Notes under the pieces: model-generated
The model's database searches: none
What the model was told of the DNA's origin: nothing
What the model saw: the letters and a program-made list of their open reading frames with translations, nothing else
Origin: CAZUGO01 sp964619935
GTDB taxonomy: Bacteria; Planctomycetota; Phycisphaerae; UBA1845; CAIVHJ01
Assembly (NCBI GenBank): GCA_964619935.1
Contig: CAZUGO010000010.1
Location: 1 to 41,480 of the forward strand
DNA length: 41,480 nt
Reading direction: 5' to 3'
Program-made: the position numbers and the translations under genes
In this document: positions 32,451 through 41,480 of the stretch, piece after piece
How the letters are laid out: each line of letters starts with the position of its first letter
How positions within the stretch are numbered: the first letter of the stretch is position 1

Positions 32451-33713
32451 TCATAACGTCCAGCGCGCCCGCACGGCGAATACGATCGAGTCAGCCGCGT
32501 CCCGCGATCCGCCCGGTTGGACAATGTACTGGATGTCGGGCGTCAGCGTCATCCACGGCGTGACCTGGATGGCATAGTACAGTTCAAACCCGGTCTCGCG
32601 GCTGAAGTCGGCGTCCGCCACCTGCTGATACTCGTCGGAGGCATGCACCGAGTACACCCCGAACCCCAGGACATCACGATCGCGCTGCGGCAGCGGGCCG
32701 GCATATTGGGCTCCGGCGGACCAGAAGTGCTCGATGGCATTGCGCCGGCCGTCACGAAAGCCATAGCGGGCGAACAGCCCCAGCCCCTGGTCCTCGCCGG
32801 GGCGTTCCCGATAGACCCATTGATCACAACTCAGGTAGAACCCGTAATCACCGCTGCGAAATTCAGCGTCCTCGGGTTGGTCCGGGTGGTAGCGCCGGCG
32901 GCGGTTGGGGTCGTAGATCAGGCCGATGCGGTAGGTGCCCGGTAACGGGCCCGCCGGCGATGGGAGCGTCAACCGCAGATCGGTCTCGAAGTATCCGAAG
33001 AAGTGGGCCTCGTCATGGAACGTGGTCTTGAACCCATCGTCGAAGGCCCGGCCCTTGCCGTCGGCGGCACCGACGACGAAACCCAGCCACGGCGTCGGTT
33101 GCAGGAACACGGTCGCCCCCAGGCCGATGGTCAGAGGCACGACGGCGTTGTTGTTGTCCAGGTAGGTATTGAAGAATTGTTTGTCCTCGGCGTTGGCAAA
33201 AGCGTTGCGATCCAGGATGGTCTGCATGTCCAGGTAGCCGAAGCGCAATTGGGCCAGCCCCTTGCCGAAGGTCTGCTGGTACCACAGTTGGTCGATGTAG
33301 ATGTCCTTGTGCCCGTCGGCATCATCGATGGGGTCACCCAGGGCGCCGACTTTGTCGTTGATGTTGCCTCCGCGGCCGAACCAGCCTTGGGTGTGCAGCA
33401 GGATCTCGCCCCCGGGGATCAGCCGCATGGCGTCCAGGTCGAATTGCACGATCAGGTCGTAGGTGGCGCTGTAGCGCTGGGCGTTGTGGGTGTCCGCGCC
33501 GCCGCGGAGGTTGAATCCATAGTAGTGGGTGGAAAAGGCGCTGACCGAGACGCCGTGGTCCTGGGCGGCGGTGCGCAGTCCGCCCCAGTCGCCGGTCAAC
33601 CGCAACCGTTCCGGCTGCGGCGCGGCGAGTGCGGGCGGGGCGGGCTGCGACGGGTCGCCGGCGGCCAGCGCGGCCGGCACCACCCAGGTCATCAACCACA
33701 CGGTCAGTCGCAT
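32451..33713 (-). CDS. OprB-family carbohydrate-selective porin
   Basis: A 420-residue outer-membrane protein. The signal peptide covers about 1-19. LRLTGDWGGLRTAAQDHGVS near the N-terminus is the family start, then strands with alternating aromatics such as FSTHYYGFNLRGGAD. IDQLWYQQTFGKGLAQLRFG and SCDQWVYRERPGEDQGLGLF are internal family blocks, and the C-terminal strand pattern DIQYIVQPGGSRDAADSIVF closes before a final strand ending in Leu. OprB-type channels take up sugars. GGGGAG precedes the ATG at 33713. It is coupled to the cytochrome gene. Confidence 0.92.
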   Translation of the reverse strand: MRLTVWLMTWVVPAALAAGDPSQPAPPALAAPQPERLRLTGDWGGLRTAAQDHGVSVSAFSTHYYGFNLRGGADTHNAQRYSATYDLIVQFDLDAMRLIPGGEILLHTQGWFGRGGNINDKVGALGDPIDDADGHKDIYIDQLWYQQTFGKGLAQLRFGYLDMQTILDRNAFANAEDKQFFNTYLDNNNAVVPLTIGLGATVFLQPTPWLGFVVGAADGKGRAFDDGFKTTFHDEAHFFGYFETDLRLTLPSPAGPLPGTYRIGLIYDPNRRRRYHPDQPEDAEFRSGDYGFYLSCDQWVYRERPGEDQGLGLFARYGFRDGRRNAIEHFWSAGAQYAGPLPQRDRDVLGFGVYSVHASDEYQQVADADFSRETGFELYYAIQVTPWMTLTPDIQYIVQPGGSRDAADSIVFAVRARWTL

Positions 33714-33966
33714 TGCCGGGCTCCCCATTGCCGGGCCCGCCGCCCGGTCGCCTCGCAGTGCCTCAAGCATTTTGAATGCCATGCAGATGCGGCGGCCGGG
33801 ACCTGGAACGTCCTCGGATTCCGGTTGCCCGCCGGCTGCTGCATTGTGCCCAATCTTGGGGGATTTGTCGCATCAGGCTGGGCGGATTCTCGCAGGGTCG
33901 ATTCAGATCGCCGCGGCGACTTCCGATACACACCGCACCACCCCGCGTGGGTTTCGGAGCACTGCC

Positions 33967-35082
33967 ATGCCATCGGTCACCATTCCAACGCTGCGCCCCG
34001 CACCGCCGCTGCCGACCAACCCGCCGGCGGGCTACCTGCGACCCCTGCAGATCGCCGACATCGAAGCGCTGGCCCAATTGTTTCTGCGGGTGTATCGCGC
34101 CAAGGATCAGCGGCCCTCGCCGGGGCTGTGTGCCCATTTCAGGCGGCTGTTCTTCTCGGATCCGTGGGCCGGGCTGGAGGTTTCGCCGTCGATGGCCTAC
34201 TTCTCGAAGACCGGCGACCTCAGCGGCTTCTTCGGAGCCTATCCTCGGCGGTTCGTGTGCGGCGGCGAGCCCATTCCCACGGTGTTGCTCGGGCAATTGA
34301 TGGTCCATCCGCAATATCGACGGCGGGGCATCGCCCGGCAGTTGACCGCCGCCATTCTGGCCGGTCCGCAGAAGCTGACCTATACCACCACCGCGTCGGT
34401 ACTGCCATCCAACCGCCTGCTTCGCCAGTTGGGTTTCCTGAATCCCACGCACGCCGGTCTGCGCTGGTTCAAGGCCCTGCATCCTGCCGGTTCGCTGCGC
34501 CGCATTCCGGGGGCCGGACGGATCGGCGGCCGCCTGCGCCGGCTGCGCTGGTGGATGTCGCCGCGGCGGAGTCACCCGCTGGGCCGTCCGATGAACGGGC
34601 CCGCCGAACTGTGCGCGCTGCGGGCGACCGTCGTGCAGGGCGTGGCGTTGCGGCCCGAACTGGATCACGATCACGCCTGCTGGGTCTGGGACCTGCTGGC
34701 TGACACCGGGCGGCGCGGTTCGTGGACGTCGTGCGTGGTGGAAGACTCCCCAGGGCGGGCGGCGGGTTACGTCTTGTACTTCGTGGCCCGCGACCGGCAC
34801 GCCAAGGTGCTGGAACTGGCGGCGGCGCCCGGGCGGATCGGCGACGTGGTCGGGCGCTACTTCCGGCATGCGGCCGACTGCGGTCTGCTGGGGGTCCGGG
34901 GCCGGTGCACCACCCCGCAAATGACCGCCGAGCTGGTCAATCACGGGGCCCGTCTGGAGCACTCATTGTCCGGAACCGTGTTTCACACCAACCACCCCGC
35001 CGTTCGCCAGGCCTTGATCAACGGCGATGTCTTCCTCTCGGAACTGGATGCCGAGAGCTGGTTATCCTTCGCCGATGCCTGA
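33967..35082 (+). CDS. GNAT-family acetyltransferase
   Basis: A 371-residue protein. The acetyl-CoA-binding motif A is LGQLMVHPQYRRRGIARQL (about 103-121), followed by the fold's usual TTTASVLPSNRLLRQLGF. A second GNAT-like half (about 215-350) has lost the motif but keeps the strand pattern, so the protein may be a tandem with one active site. GGAG lies seven bases before the ATG. It lies divergent to the porin gene across 253 bases. The substrate is unknown. Confidence 0.83.
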   Translation: MPSVTIPTLRPAPPLPTNPPAGYLRPLQIADIEALAQLFLRVYRAKDQRPSPGLCAHFRRLFFSDPWAGLEVSPSMAYFSKTGDLSGFFGAYPRRFVCGGEPIPTVLLGQLMVHPQYRRRGIARQLTAAILAGPQKLTYTTTASVLPSNRLLRQLGFLNPTHAGLRWFKALHPAGSLRRIPGAGRIGGRLRRLRWWMSPRRSHPLGRPMNGPAELCALRATVVQGVALRPELDHDHACWVWDLLADTGRRGSWTSCVVEDSPGRAAGYVLYFVARDRHAKVLELAAAPGRIGDVVGRYFRHAADCGLLGVRGRCTTPQMTAELVNHGARLEHSLSGTVFHTNHPAVRQALINGDVFLSELDAESWLSFADA

Positions 35083-35108
35083 CGCGGTCGCGCGGCCGGC
35101 GCCGTGGA

Positions 35109-35137
35109 TTGCCTGCGTTTTTGGCCTGCCTTAGAAT
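35109..35137 (+). promoter_or_regulatory. Sigma-70 promoter of the permease-xanthine dehydrogenase genes
   Basis: TTGCCT (35109-35114) and TAGAAT (35132-35137) are separated by 17 bases. The start would be near 35144, about 47 bases before the permease ATG at 35191. Confidence 0.5.
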
Positions 35138-35190
35138 GCGGCGGCGTGGCGCCGTCGGGCGCTGTCTTCCCGCGAGGGGATGCTGCCGGC

Positions 35191-36936
35191 ATGAAGGTCC
35201 GCTACCCGCTGTTCGTCAAGAGCGATCTGGACGGTTTCTTCGGGTTGTTCGTCGACAACCTGGTGCAACTGCTGTTGATCGTGGCGTTGTGTTCAGCGCT
35301 GTGCGGCATGACCGGCGACCAGGCGCATTTCATTTACGCCCACATTCTGCCCGGGGCCGCGGTCTCGATCCTGATCGGCAATGTGTTCTACGCGTTCCAG
35401 GCCCGCCGTCTGGCCCGCCGCGAGCAGCGTGCCGATGTCACTGCATTGCCGTACGGGATCAACACGCCCTCGTTGTTGGTCTACATCTTCCTGGTGATGC
35501 AACCGGTGTACCAGGCGACGCACAGCGCCCGGTTGGCCTGGCAGATGGGTCTTTTGGCCTGCCTGGGCAGCGGGCTGATTGAATTCGGCGGGTCATTCGT
35601 GGCCGAAGCCGTTCGCCGGCGAACGCCGCGGGCGGCCCTGTTGTCCACTCTGGCCGGCATCGCCATCGGTTTCATCGCCATGACCTTTGCCCTGCAGATC
35701 TTCCACCGCCCGCTGGTGGCCATGCTGCCGCTGGGCGTGATCCTGGTGACCTACTTCGCGGGCGTCCGATTCCCACTGGGGCTGCCGGGCGGTTTGATTG
35801 CGGTCGTGGTGGGCACGGCGCTGGCCTGGGTGCTGCCGGCGGACTGGACCCATCTGAACTTGAGCGCGGCCACCGTGAGTGCGGAGTGGGCGCTGCGGGC
35901 CTGGCGCCTGCCGCTGTGGGCCGGCGACGCCCTATGGCAGGCGCTGGGCTGGCCGGTCAGCCAATGGATCGGCTACCTGTCGATCATCGTGGCCATGGGG
36001 TTGTTCAACATCATCGGCAGCCTCCAGAACATCGAATCCGCCGCCGCCGGTGGCGATGCCTACGCCACCCGCCCTTCGCTGGCGGTCAATGGGCTGGGAA
36101 CCATCGCGGCGGCGCTGTTCGGCAGTTGTTTTCCGACGACCATCTACATCGGCCATCCCGGGTGGAAGAAAATGGGGGCCCGCGCCGGCTACTCCACGTT
36201 GAACGGCCTGGTGATCACGGCGATGTGCCTCACCGGGACGGTGGCCTGGATCAGCAGCATCGTGCCCATGGAGGCCGGAATCGCCATCGTGCTGTGGATC
36301 GGGGTGGTCATCACCGCCCAGGCCTTCCAGGCGACACCGCCGTCCCACGCTCCGGCGGTGGCGGTGGGCCTGTTTCCGGCAATCGCGGCCTGGGGGGCGA
36401 CCCTGGTGGCCGGCGCGTTTACTCAGGCGGCCATGGTGCCGGTTGCCGGCGGCCGTCTGGCAGCGGTCGGATCGGCCAACACCATGCAGCAATTGCTGCA
36501 GATGGACCACGCCCAGGCCGGGGTGAATACGGCGGTGAACGGCTTTCTGGTGCATGCCCTGAACACCCTGCAAAGCGGATACATTTTTACATGCATGATT
36601 CTGGCCGCGATATCCGCCTGCCTGATCGATCGCCGCTTCCGGTCTGCGGCGGTCTGGTCTGGGGTGGGGTGTGGACTGACCGTGCTGGGGTTGATGCATG
36701 CCTACCAACTTCGTGGCAACACCGTGGACGTCCTCTTTGTCCTGACCCCGCCGGCCGCCGGCGCCTTCAGCGACCGGGCCTACGGGGTGGCTGCCGGCTA
36801 TGCGCTGTGCGCGGGATTGTGCACCTGGTGCGGTCGACGGCCGGCGGCCGGCGGGGGGTCCCCGGAGGGCCCGAGCGCCGGGCCCGAACCGCCACCGCGG
36901 TTTACTCGCGGCGCCCCGCGGGATACCCTGGGTTGA
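35191..36936 (+). CDS. NCS2/AzgA-like purine permease
   Basis: A 581-residue membrane protein with about 12-13 hydrophobic segments. The N-terminal family block GFFGLFVDNLVQLLLIVAL and the TALPYGINTPSLLVYIF motif mark the nucleobase-transporter group; ESAAAGGDAYATRPSLAVNG and GSCFPTTIYIGHPGWKKMGA follow, as in AzgA-type guanine/hypoxanthine carriers. A polar tail of about 45 residues ends the protein. The start has only a distant GAGG. One base separates its stop from the xanthine dehydrogenase start, which makes a purine substrate likely. Confidence 0.85.
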   Translation: MKVRYPLFVKSDLDGFFGLFVDNLVQLLLIVALCSALCGMTGDQAHFIYAHILPGAAVSILIGNVFYAFQARRLARREQRADVTALPYGINTPSLLVYIFLVMQPVYQATHSARLAWQMGLLACLGSGLIEFGGSFVAEAVRRRTPRAALLSTLAGIAIGFIAMTFALQIFHRPLVAMLPLGVILVTYFAGVRFPLGLPGGLIAVVVGTALAWVLPADWTHLNLSAATVSAEWALRAWRLPLWAGDALWQALGWPVSQWIGYLSIIVAMGLFNIIGSLQNIESAAAGGDAYATRPSLAVNGLGTIAAALFGSCFPTTIYIGHPGWKKMGARAGYSTLNGLVITAMCLTGTVAWISSIVPMEAGIAIVLWIGVVITAQAFQATPPSHAPAVAVGLFPAIAAWGATLVAGAFTQAAMVPVAGGRLAAVGSANTMQQLLQMDHAQAGVNTAVNGFLVHALNTLQSGYIFTCMILAAISACLIDRRFRSAAVWSGVGCGLTVLGLMHAYQLRGNTVDVLFVLTPPAAGAFSDRAYGVAAGYALCAGLCTWCGRRPAAGGGSPEGPSAGPEPPPRFTRGAPRDTLG

Positions 36937-36937
36937 C

Positions 36938-39151
36938 ATGGGCATCGGTGCGGACATTCCCCGGGTCGACGGCTGGGCCAAGCTCCAAGGCACCGCGCGC
37001 TTCGTCGACGACCTGCGGGTCCCGGGCGTCTGGCACGGGGCCACCATCACCAGTCCGGTGGCCCGCGGCGTCATCCGGCGGGTTCACTTCGACCCCGCGA
37101 TCGACTGGGATCAGTTCGTCATTGTGGATCACCGCGACATTCCCGGACCCAACGAAGTCTTATTCCTGGAGAAGGACCAGCCGGCGCTCGCCGCGCGGGA
37201 AGTTCGCCACCGCTACGAGCCGATCGTCTTGATCGCCCATCGCTCGGTGTCGGCTTTGCGGCATGCCCGGTCGGCGATCACGGTCGAGGTCGACCCGCTG
37301 CCGGCGGTCAGCGATCCACGGCGGCCGCTGACGCCGGAGCTGGTGCAGTACGGCAGCGACAACGTCTTCAAGCGGATCGACGTGCGCAAGGGTGATCCCG
37401 AGTCGGCCTTCAGCGCGGCGGCCTGGGTGGTCGAAGGCGCGTATCACACCGGGTCGCAAGAACACGTCTATCTCGAGACCCAGGGCATGCTGGCCGAGCG
37501 CCAGGGCGATGTGCTGGTGATTCGCGGGACCCTGCAGTGTCCCTACTATGTGCTCAATTCGTTGCAGCACCTGTTCGGTCGGCCGGCCGAGGCTTTCCGC
37601 GTGGTGCAGACCCCGACCGGCGGCGGCTTCGGCGGCAAGGAGGATTATCCGTCGCTGTTGGCGATCCACGCGGCGCTGCTGGCGGAGAAGGCCGGTGCTC
37701 CGGTCAAGATCATCTATGATCGCCAGGAAGACATGGCCTTGACCACCAAGCGGCACCCGTCGTGGGTCCGCCATCGTACGGCGCTGGACCGTGACGGCCG
37801 GCTGCTGGCCATGGACATCGAGGTGCTGCTGGACGGCGGTGCCTACGTCACCCTCTCGCCGGTGGTGCTCAGCCGCGGGGTCATTCATGCCGCCGGCCCG
37901 TACGCCTGTCCGAACGTCAAGATTCACGGCGAGGTCCGGCTGACCAACAGCCCGCCGAACGGTGCCTTCCGCGGCTTCGGTGCGCCCCAGACGCTGTTCG
38001 CGGTGGAGCGGCACATGGATGTCATCGCCGACCGCGTGGGGCTCGCGCCGCAGGAGCTGCGCCGCCGCAACCTGTTGCGCCCGGGGCAGACCACCGCCAC
38101 CGGCCAGGTCATGCCCGACGCCGTCGACCTGCCGGCGCTGCTGGATCGAGCCCTCGAGTTGATTGAGTATGGTCCGCGCATGCAGCGGTTTGCCGCTGAG
38201 AACGCCACCCATCCCTACCTCCGGCGCGGCATCGGGTTCTGCACCTTCTATCATGGGGCCGGTTTTACCGGCAGTGGTGAAACCCACCTGGCCTCGCAGG
38301 TGTGGGTTGAGGGCCTGGAGGACGGCACCGTCGAGGTGCTGACCGCCAGCACCGACATGGGCCAGGGGACGACCACCATTTTCACCCAGATCGCCGCGGA
38401 CGCCCTGGGATTGGGCGAAGATCAGATTCGGGTGGCGGTGCCGGACACCACGCAGGTCCCGAACAGCGGCCCGACGGTGGCCAGCCGCACGGCCATGGTC
38501 GTCGGGCGTCTGGTGGAGGGCGCGTGTCTGGATCTCACCCGGCAGGTCGGGGCCGGCGGGCTCAGCGGCACCGCGCTGCAGGCCGCCCTCCGACAGTGGC
38601 ATCTGAACCATCGCGGCCGGCGCCTGCTGGGCAGGGCGACTTACCACAAGCCGCCGTCCATCCACTGGGATGAACAGACCTACACCGGCGATGCCTACGC
38701 CTGCTATTCCTGGGCGGCCCACGCAGCCGAGGTCACCGTCGACTTGCGGACCTGCGGCGTGACCGTCACCGACTATGTGGGGCTGCAGGAAGTCGGTCGG
38801 GTGGTCAACCCGACCCTGGCGGCCGGGCAGATCGCCGGCGGCGTGGTGCAGGGCATCGGTTGGGCCCTGCTGGAAGAGGTCCGGACCGAGCAGGGGGCCA
38901 TGATCAATAACCAGATGACCAATTACATTATTCCCGCCAGCGGCGACCTGCCGCCGATCCGCGTCTACTTCGAAGAGCAGCCTTCGCTGTTCGGCCCGGG
39001 CGGGGCCAAGGGCATCGGCGAACTGCCGATGGATGGGCCCGCCCCGGCGATCATCAACGGCGTGTGCCGGGCGCTGGACCTTGCCGTCACCACCGTGCCG
39101 CTGACGCCGGAGCGCTTGCTCGAACATCTGGAGGCCGCCGGCCGTGCCTGA
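36938..39151 (+). CDS. Xanthine dehydrogenase, molybdenum-binding subunit
   Basis: A 737-residue subunit of the xanthine oxidase family. It starts with RVDGWAKLQGTARFVDDL, then has the molybdopterin-contacting QTPTGGGFGGKEDY, GAFRGFGAPQ and DMGQGTTTIFTQIAADALG. The base-catalyst glutamate is in GPGGAKGIGELPM. The enzyme hydroxylates purines such as hypoxanthine and xanthine. It follows the purine permease by one base and overlaps the iron-sulfur subunit by eight bases. The family type (purine rather than aldehyde or CO dehydrogenase) is inferred from the permease and the sequence pattern. Confidence 0.93.
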   Translation: MGIGADIPRVDGWAKLQGTARFVDDLRVPGVWHGATITSPVARGVIRRVHFDPAIDWDQFVIVDHRDIPGPNEVLFLEKDQPALAAREVRHRYEPIVLIAHRSVSALRHARSAITVEVDPLPAVSDPRRPLTPELVQYGSDNVFKRIDVRKGDPESAFSAAAWVVEGAYHTGSQEHVYLETQGMLAERQGDVLVIRGTLQCPYYVLNSLQHLFGRPAEAFRVVQTPTGGGFGGKEDYPSLLAIHAALLAEKAGAPVKIIYDRQEDMALTTKRHPSWVRHRTALDRDGRLLAMDIEVLLDGGAYVTLSPVVLSRGVIHAAGPYACPNVKIHGEVRLTNSPPNGAFRGFGAPQTLFAVERHMDVIADRVGLAPQELRRRNLLRPGQTTATGQVMPDAVDLPALLDRALELIEYGPRMQRFAAENATHPYLRRGIGFCTFYHGAGFTGSGETHLASQVWVEGLEDGTVEVLTASTDMGQGTTTIFTQIAADALGLGEDQIRVAVPDTTQVPNSGPTVASRTAMVVGRLVEGACLDLTRQVGAGGLSGTALQAALRQWHLNHRGRRLLGRATYHKPPSIHWDEQTYTGDAYACYSWAAHAAEVTVDLRTCGVTVTDYVGLQEVGRVVNPTLAAGQIAGGVVQGIGWALLEEVRTEQGAMINNQMTNYIIPASGDLPPIRVYFEEQPSLFGPGGAKGIGELPMDGPAPAIINGVCRALDLAVTTVPLTPERLLEHLEAAGRA

Positions 39152-39623
39152 AACCATTCAATTGACCTTCGTGCTCAACGGCAACGCCCTGACCCGGGCG
39201 GTCCCGCTGGATGCCCGCCTGCTGGATGTGCTGCGGTATGATTGTGCCGCCACCGGCACCAAGGAGGGCTGCGGCGAAGGCGAGTGTGGCGCGTGCACCG
39301 TGCTGCTCGACGGTTTGCCGGTCAACTCCTGCCTGGTGCCGGCCTTCCAGGCGGCCGGACGGCAGGTCGAGACCGTCGAGTCCGCCGACCCCGCCATGAC
39401 CCGGCCGCTCAACCAGGCGGGTGCCGCGCAGTGCGGGGCGTGTACCCCCGGCATCGTCATGACCGCCCGCTGGGTGCGCGACCACCCTGAAATCCTTGAC
39501 CAGATCAGCCTGCGCGAGTTCATGAGCGGCAACCTGTGTCGCTGCACCGGCTATGACGGCGTGATCGAGGGCATCCAGCGATGCCTGGCCGAGCGGGTCG
39601 AGTCGAACGATCACCCGGGTTGA
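39144..39623 (+). CDS. Xanthine dehydrogenase, 2Fe-2S subunit
   Basis: A 159-residue subunit with GTG start overlapping the previous stop by eight bases. The plant-ferredoxin-type cluster is CGEGECGACTV (with a later Cys), and the second cluster is formed by CGACTPGIVM and CRCTGYDGV. It carries electrons from the molybdenum centre to FAD. The usual FAD-binding partner gene is not found beside it; the next reading frame is a truncated secreted-protein gene. Confidence 0.94.
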   Translation: MPETIQLTFVLNGNALTRAVPLDARLLDVLRYDCAATGTKEGCGEGECGACTVLLDGLPVNSCLVPAFQAAGRQVETVESADPAMTRPLNQAGAAQCGACTPGIVMTARWVRDHPEILDQISLREFMSGNLCRCTGYDGVIEGIQRCLAERVESNDHPG

Positions 39624-40295
39624 GCGGAGAGGCGCGGTCCTCCTGATGCGGCTGCAGACACTCGCCAATGCGAGATTCTGTCAGATAGCAATGCGAACGG
39701 TGGGCCATTCTTCTGCGATCCGGAGCTTCAGGACTGCGCTGCCGACTGCAACAACAACGCCACGCCCGACGAGTGCGACATCGCGTCGGGCGCGAGCGGC
39801 GATTGCAACGGAAACGGCATCCCCGACGATTGCAACGACGGTCTGCCGGTATTCAGTGTGCATCCCGACGACGCGGAGGCGCAGTCAGGCGGCTACGTGT
39901 TCTTATTTTCTGAAGTGCAGGGCATTGCGGCTCTGCATGCCTTCGCCTGGCAGAAGAACGGAGTGCCCCTGGAGGATTCGGAGCGAATCGTCGGCAGCCA
40001 GACCAGCACTCTGGCCATCTTGAACATCCAATCCTCGGACGTTGGGGTTTACCAAAGCGTGGCCACGAACATGGATACGGGATGCAGCCAGACGAGCAAC
40101 CCGGCGGTTCTGGTGATTCCGGGGCAGTGCCCGGGGGACTTCAACGGCGACGGGCAGATCAACTCGGTAGACCTGGCGCCGCTTCTCGGCGCCTGGGGTC
40201 CGAATCCGCCCGGCCCGATCGACTTGAACGACGACGGCATCGTGAATCCAACCGACCTGGCTCAAGTCCTTGGCTCGTGGGGGCCATGCAAGTGA
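39624..40295 (+). pseudogene. 5'-truncated gene for a secreted repeat/Ig-like/dockerin protein
   Basis: An open frame follows directly in the frame of the iron-sulfur subunit stop, with no start codon in a plausible place and no signal peptide. It reads DCNNNATPDECD and DCNGNGIPDDCN (calcium-type repeats common in planctomycete exoproteins), then an immunoglobulin-like segment with FAWQKNGVPL, SERIVGSQTSTLAILNI and SSDVGVYQSVATN, then two dockerin-like repeats ending in WGPC. A GTG at 39858 could start a 145-residue form but would lie within the conserved part. The missing 5' end suggests a rearrangement close to 39630-39700. Confidence 0.8.
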
Positions 40296-40344
40296 TCCTC
40301 GGCGATGTTAGCCCTGCGGCCTTCGCGCACGTAGGTCTCGAATG

Positions 40345-41106
40345 CACTTGGGCGGGTCCGCCGAACGGCGGCTTGGCGTAGACCACCCATTCGGTCCGCA
40401 CGGCCGAATCGATCATCGTCTCGAACGCGCTCGCATTGGACACTTGCGGTAGCATGCCGTGCGTGAAGGCGTCCCGCAACGCGGCGACGAACTTGCCACG
40501 AAAGACTCGGGAGAGGACCCGAACCGGAAGAAAGAAGCCGGGCCGGCAGGAAATCCATCGCTGACCGTCCGGGGAGAGGCCGCCGCCGGGGATGACGCAG
40601 TGGATATGCGGATGGAGCGAGAGATTCTGGCCCCACGTGTGCAAGATCGCCAGGAAACCGATCTTGGCGCCGAGGCGTTTGGGGTTGGCCGCAACCTCCT
40701 GGAGCGTTTGTCCGACGGCGTCGAACAGCGCGCCATAGACAACCCGCTTGTTGGCCAGCGCCAGCCTGTTGAATTCGTCCGGCAGCGTGAAGACGACGTG
40801 GAAGTACTCCACGGGCAGAAGTTCCCCGGCCCGCGCCTCCATCCACCGCGCTGAGGCGGACCCTTGGCACTTGGGACAGTGACGGTTGCGGCAAGAGTTG
40901 TAGGCGATGCGCTGGCACCCGCAATGATCGCAGGTCTCCACGTGTCCGCCCAGCGCTGCCGTTCGGCATGATGCGAGGGCGCGCAGAACCTTCCGCTGCT
41001 CGCAGGTGATGTTGGCCAGCCGACCCGCGTGCAGCCGGATCACGTCCGCAAGCTCCAACGCGGGGGGAGGCCGTGCCGGGCTCGCTGCTGGGCAAGGCAT
41101 CGTCAT
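40345..41106 (-). pseudogene. IS91-family transposase, C-terminally truncated
   Basis: The first 254 residues are an IS91-type transposase: an N-terminal zinc-binding part with ETCDHCGCQRIAYNSC and RNRHCPKC, then FHVVFTLPDEFN and the HUH metal site in LSLHPHIHCVIPGGG, ending at YAKPPFGGPAQV. Family members continue with a segment that carries the catalytic tyrosine (YLxRYTHR). Here the frame instead runs into unrelated sequence through the end of the dockerin gene on the other strand. The transposase should be inactive. Its ATG overlaps the stop of the integrase as ATGA. Confidence 0.88.
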
Positions 41107-41372
41107 GGATTCGGTGTTTGCGGCGCGTACAACAGGTCGAGTGGATTAGGAGCCGCGGCGATCTTAGCCTGCGACACATGCATGTAGATCGCCGTGGTTT
41201 TGATATTCTGATGACCCAGGAGCACCTGGATCGTTCGCAGATCCGCTCCGGCGTCCAGCATGTGCGTGGCATAGCTGTGGCGGAAAGTGTGTGGGCTTAC
41301 CCGCTTGCTGAGTCCGGCGCGACGGGTCAGATAAGGGGGAGTTCGGGGGACACAAACAATCCTGTTCGGCAC
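41103..41372 (-). pseudogene. Tyrosine recombinase fragment (IS91-associated integrase), 5' truncated
   Basis: The frame retains the catalytic half of a tyrosine recombinase: HTFRHSYATHMLDAGADL with H-x2-R, LLGHQNIKTTAIYMHV with the second His and the nucleophile Tyr. The upstream half with the first catalytic Arg and the core-binding domain is absent. The first 20 residues do not resemble the family. Integrases of this kind often precede IS91-type transposases with overlapping codons, as here. The break lies near 41340-41372. Confidence 0.85.
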
Positions 41373-41480
41373 GACAATTGCTCTGTTAGAGTTATCGAGG
41401 ATAGTCGCTGGGGAGGGGCTTCATCCAGCTGCGTTGGGAGGAGCGGCGTTGCGCAGCGCGCAGCAGCAACCGCCGGCCTA
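41373..41480. other. Right edge, no gene supported
   Basis: About 110 bases beyond the integrase break. No repeat, terminal inverted repeat or gene is clear. Confidence 0.4.

Noticed and set aside
37160..39157. A 665-codon minus-strand frame opposite the xanthine dehydrogenase large subunit
   Set aside because: The plus strand carries all xanthine dehydrogenase motifs; the antisense frame has none.
40159..40344. The C-terminal part of the transposase frame
   Set aside because: The frame stays open beyond the last recognisable transposase residue, but this part is antisense to the dockerin repeats and not IS91-like.

Overview
The window is high-GC DNA with tightly packed genes. It most likely comes from a planctomycete, probably of the Phycisphaerae group. 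The best clues are two secreted proteins ending in paired dockerin-like calcium-binding repeats that close with an LLLGxWGPC-type tail, a second type of repeat (DCNGNGIPDDC), a match to a sigma-54 promoter, and many small lipoproteins. This assignment is an inference from gene style; no rRNA gene is present and I saw no tRNA gene.

Layout. 1-280: a 22-bp minisatellite. 576-4958: an arsenic operon (arsR, arsP-like permease, acr3, arsE-, arsF- and arsG-like genes) in which the arsenate reductase gene is reduced to its first 21 codons. 5115-6044: a secreted coiled-coil protein with a very Cys/His-rich centre. 6795-8901: a dockerin-tailed secreted protein, a TetR regulator with two matching operator-like palindromes, and a small lipoprotein. 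9494-17069: mostly minus-strand housekeeping and envelope genes (membrane protein, YceI, a cyclophilin-FKBP fusion, an ABC-2 exporter, miaA, queG), with hsp20 on the plus strand behind a sigma-54-type promoter. 17249-19986: a small unknown protein and priA. 20023-20589: a lipoprotein.

20705-31816 is the main accessory island. Its ten genes are two CgeB-like glycosyltransferases, a GT2 glycosyltransferase, a large GT-B-like protein, two FkbM methyltransferases, three other methyltransferases and a radical SAM/SPASM enzyme. The gene content points to assembly and modification of a heavily methylated surface glycan or glycoconjugate. I do not recognise it as a named pathway, and it is the best candidate here for an undescribed system.

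31897-33713: a c-type cytochrome lipoprotein coupled to an OprB-type porin. 33967-35082: a GNAT protein. 35191-39623: a purine-type permease followed by the molybdenum and iron-sulfur subunits of a xanthine dehydrogenase, with no FAD subunit. The right end is rearranged: a 5'-truncated secreted-protein gene follows directly, then an IS91-type transposase that has lost its 3' end and an integrase that has lost its 5' end.
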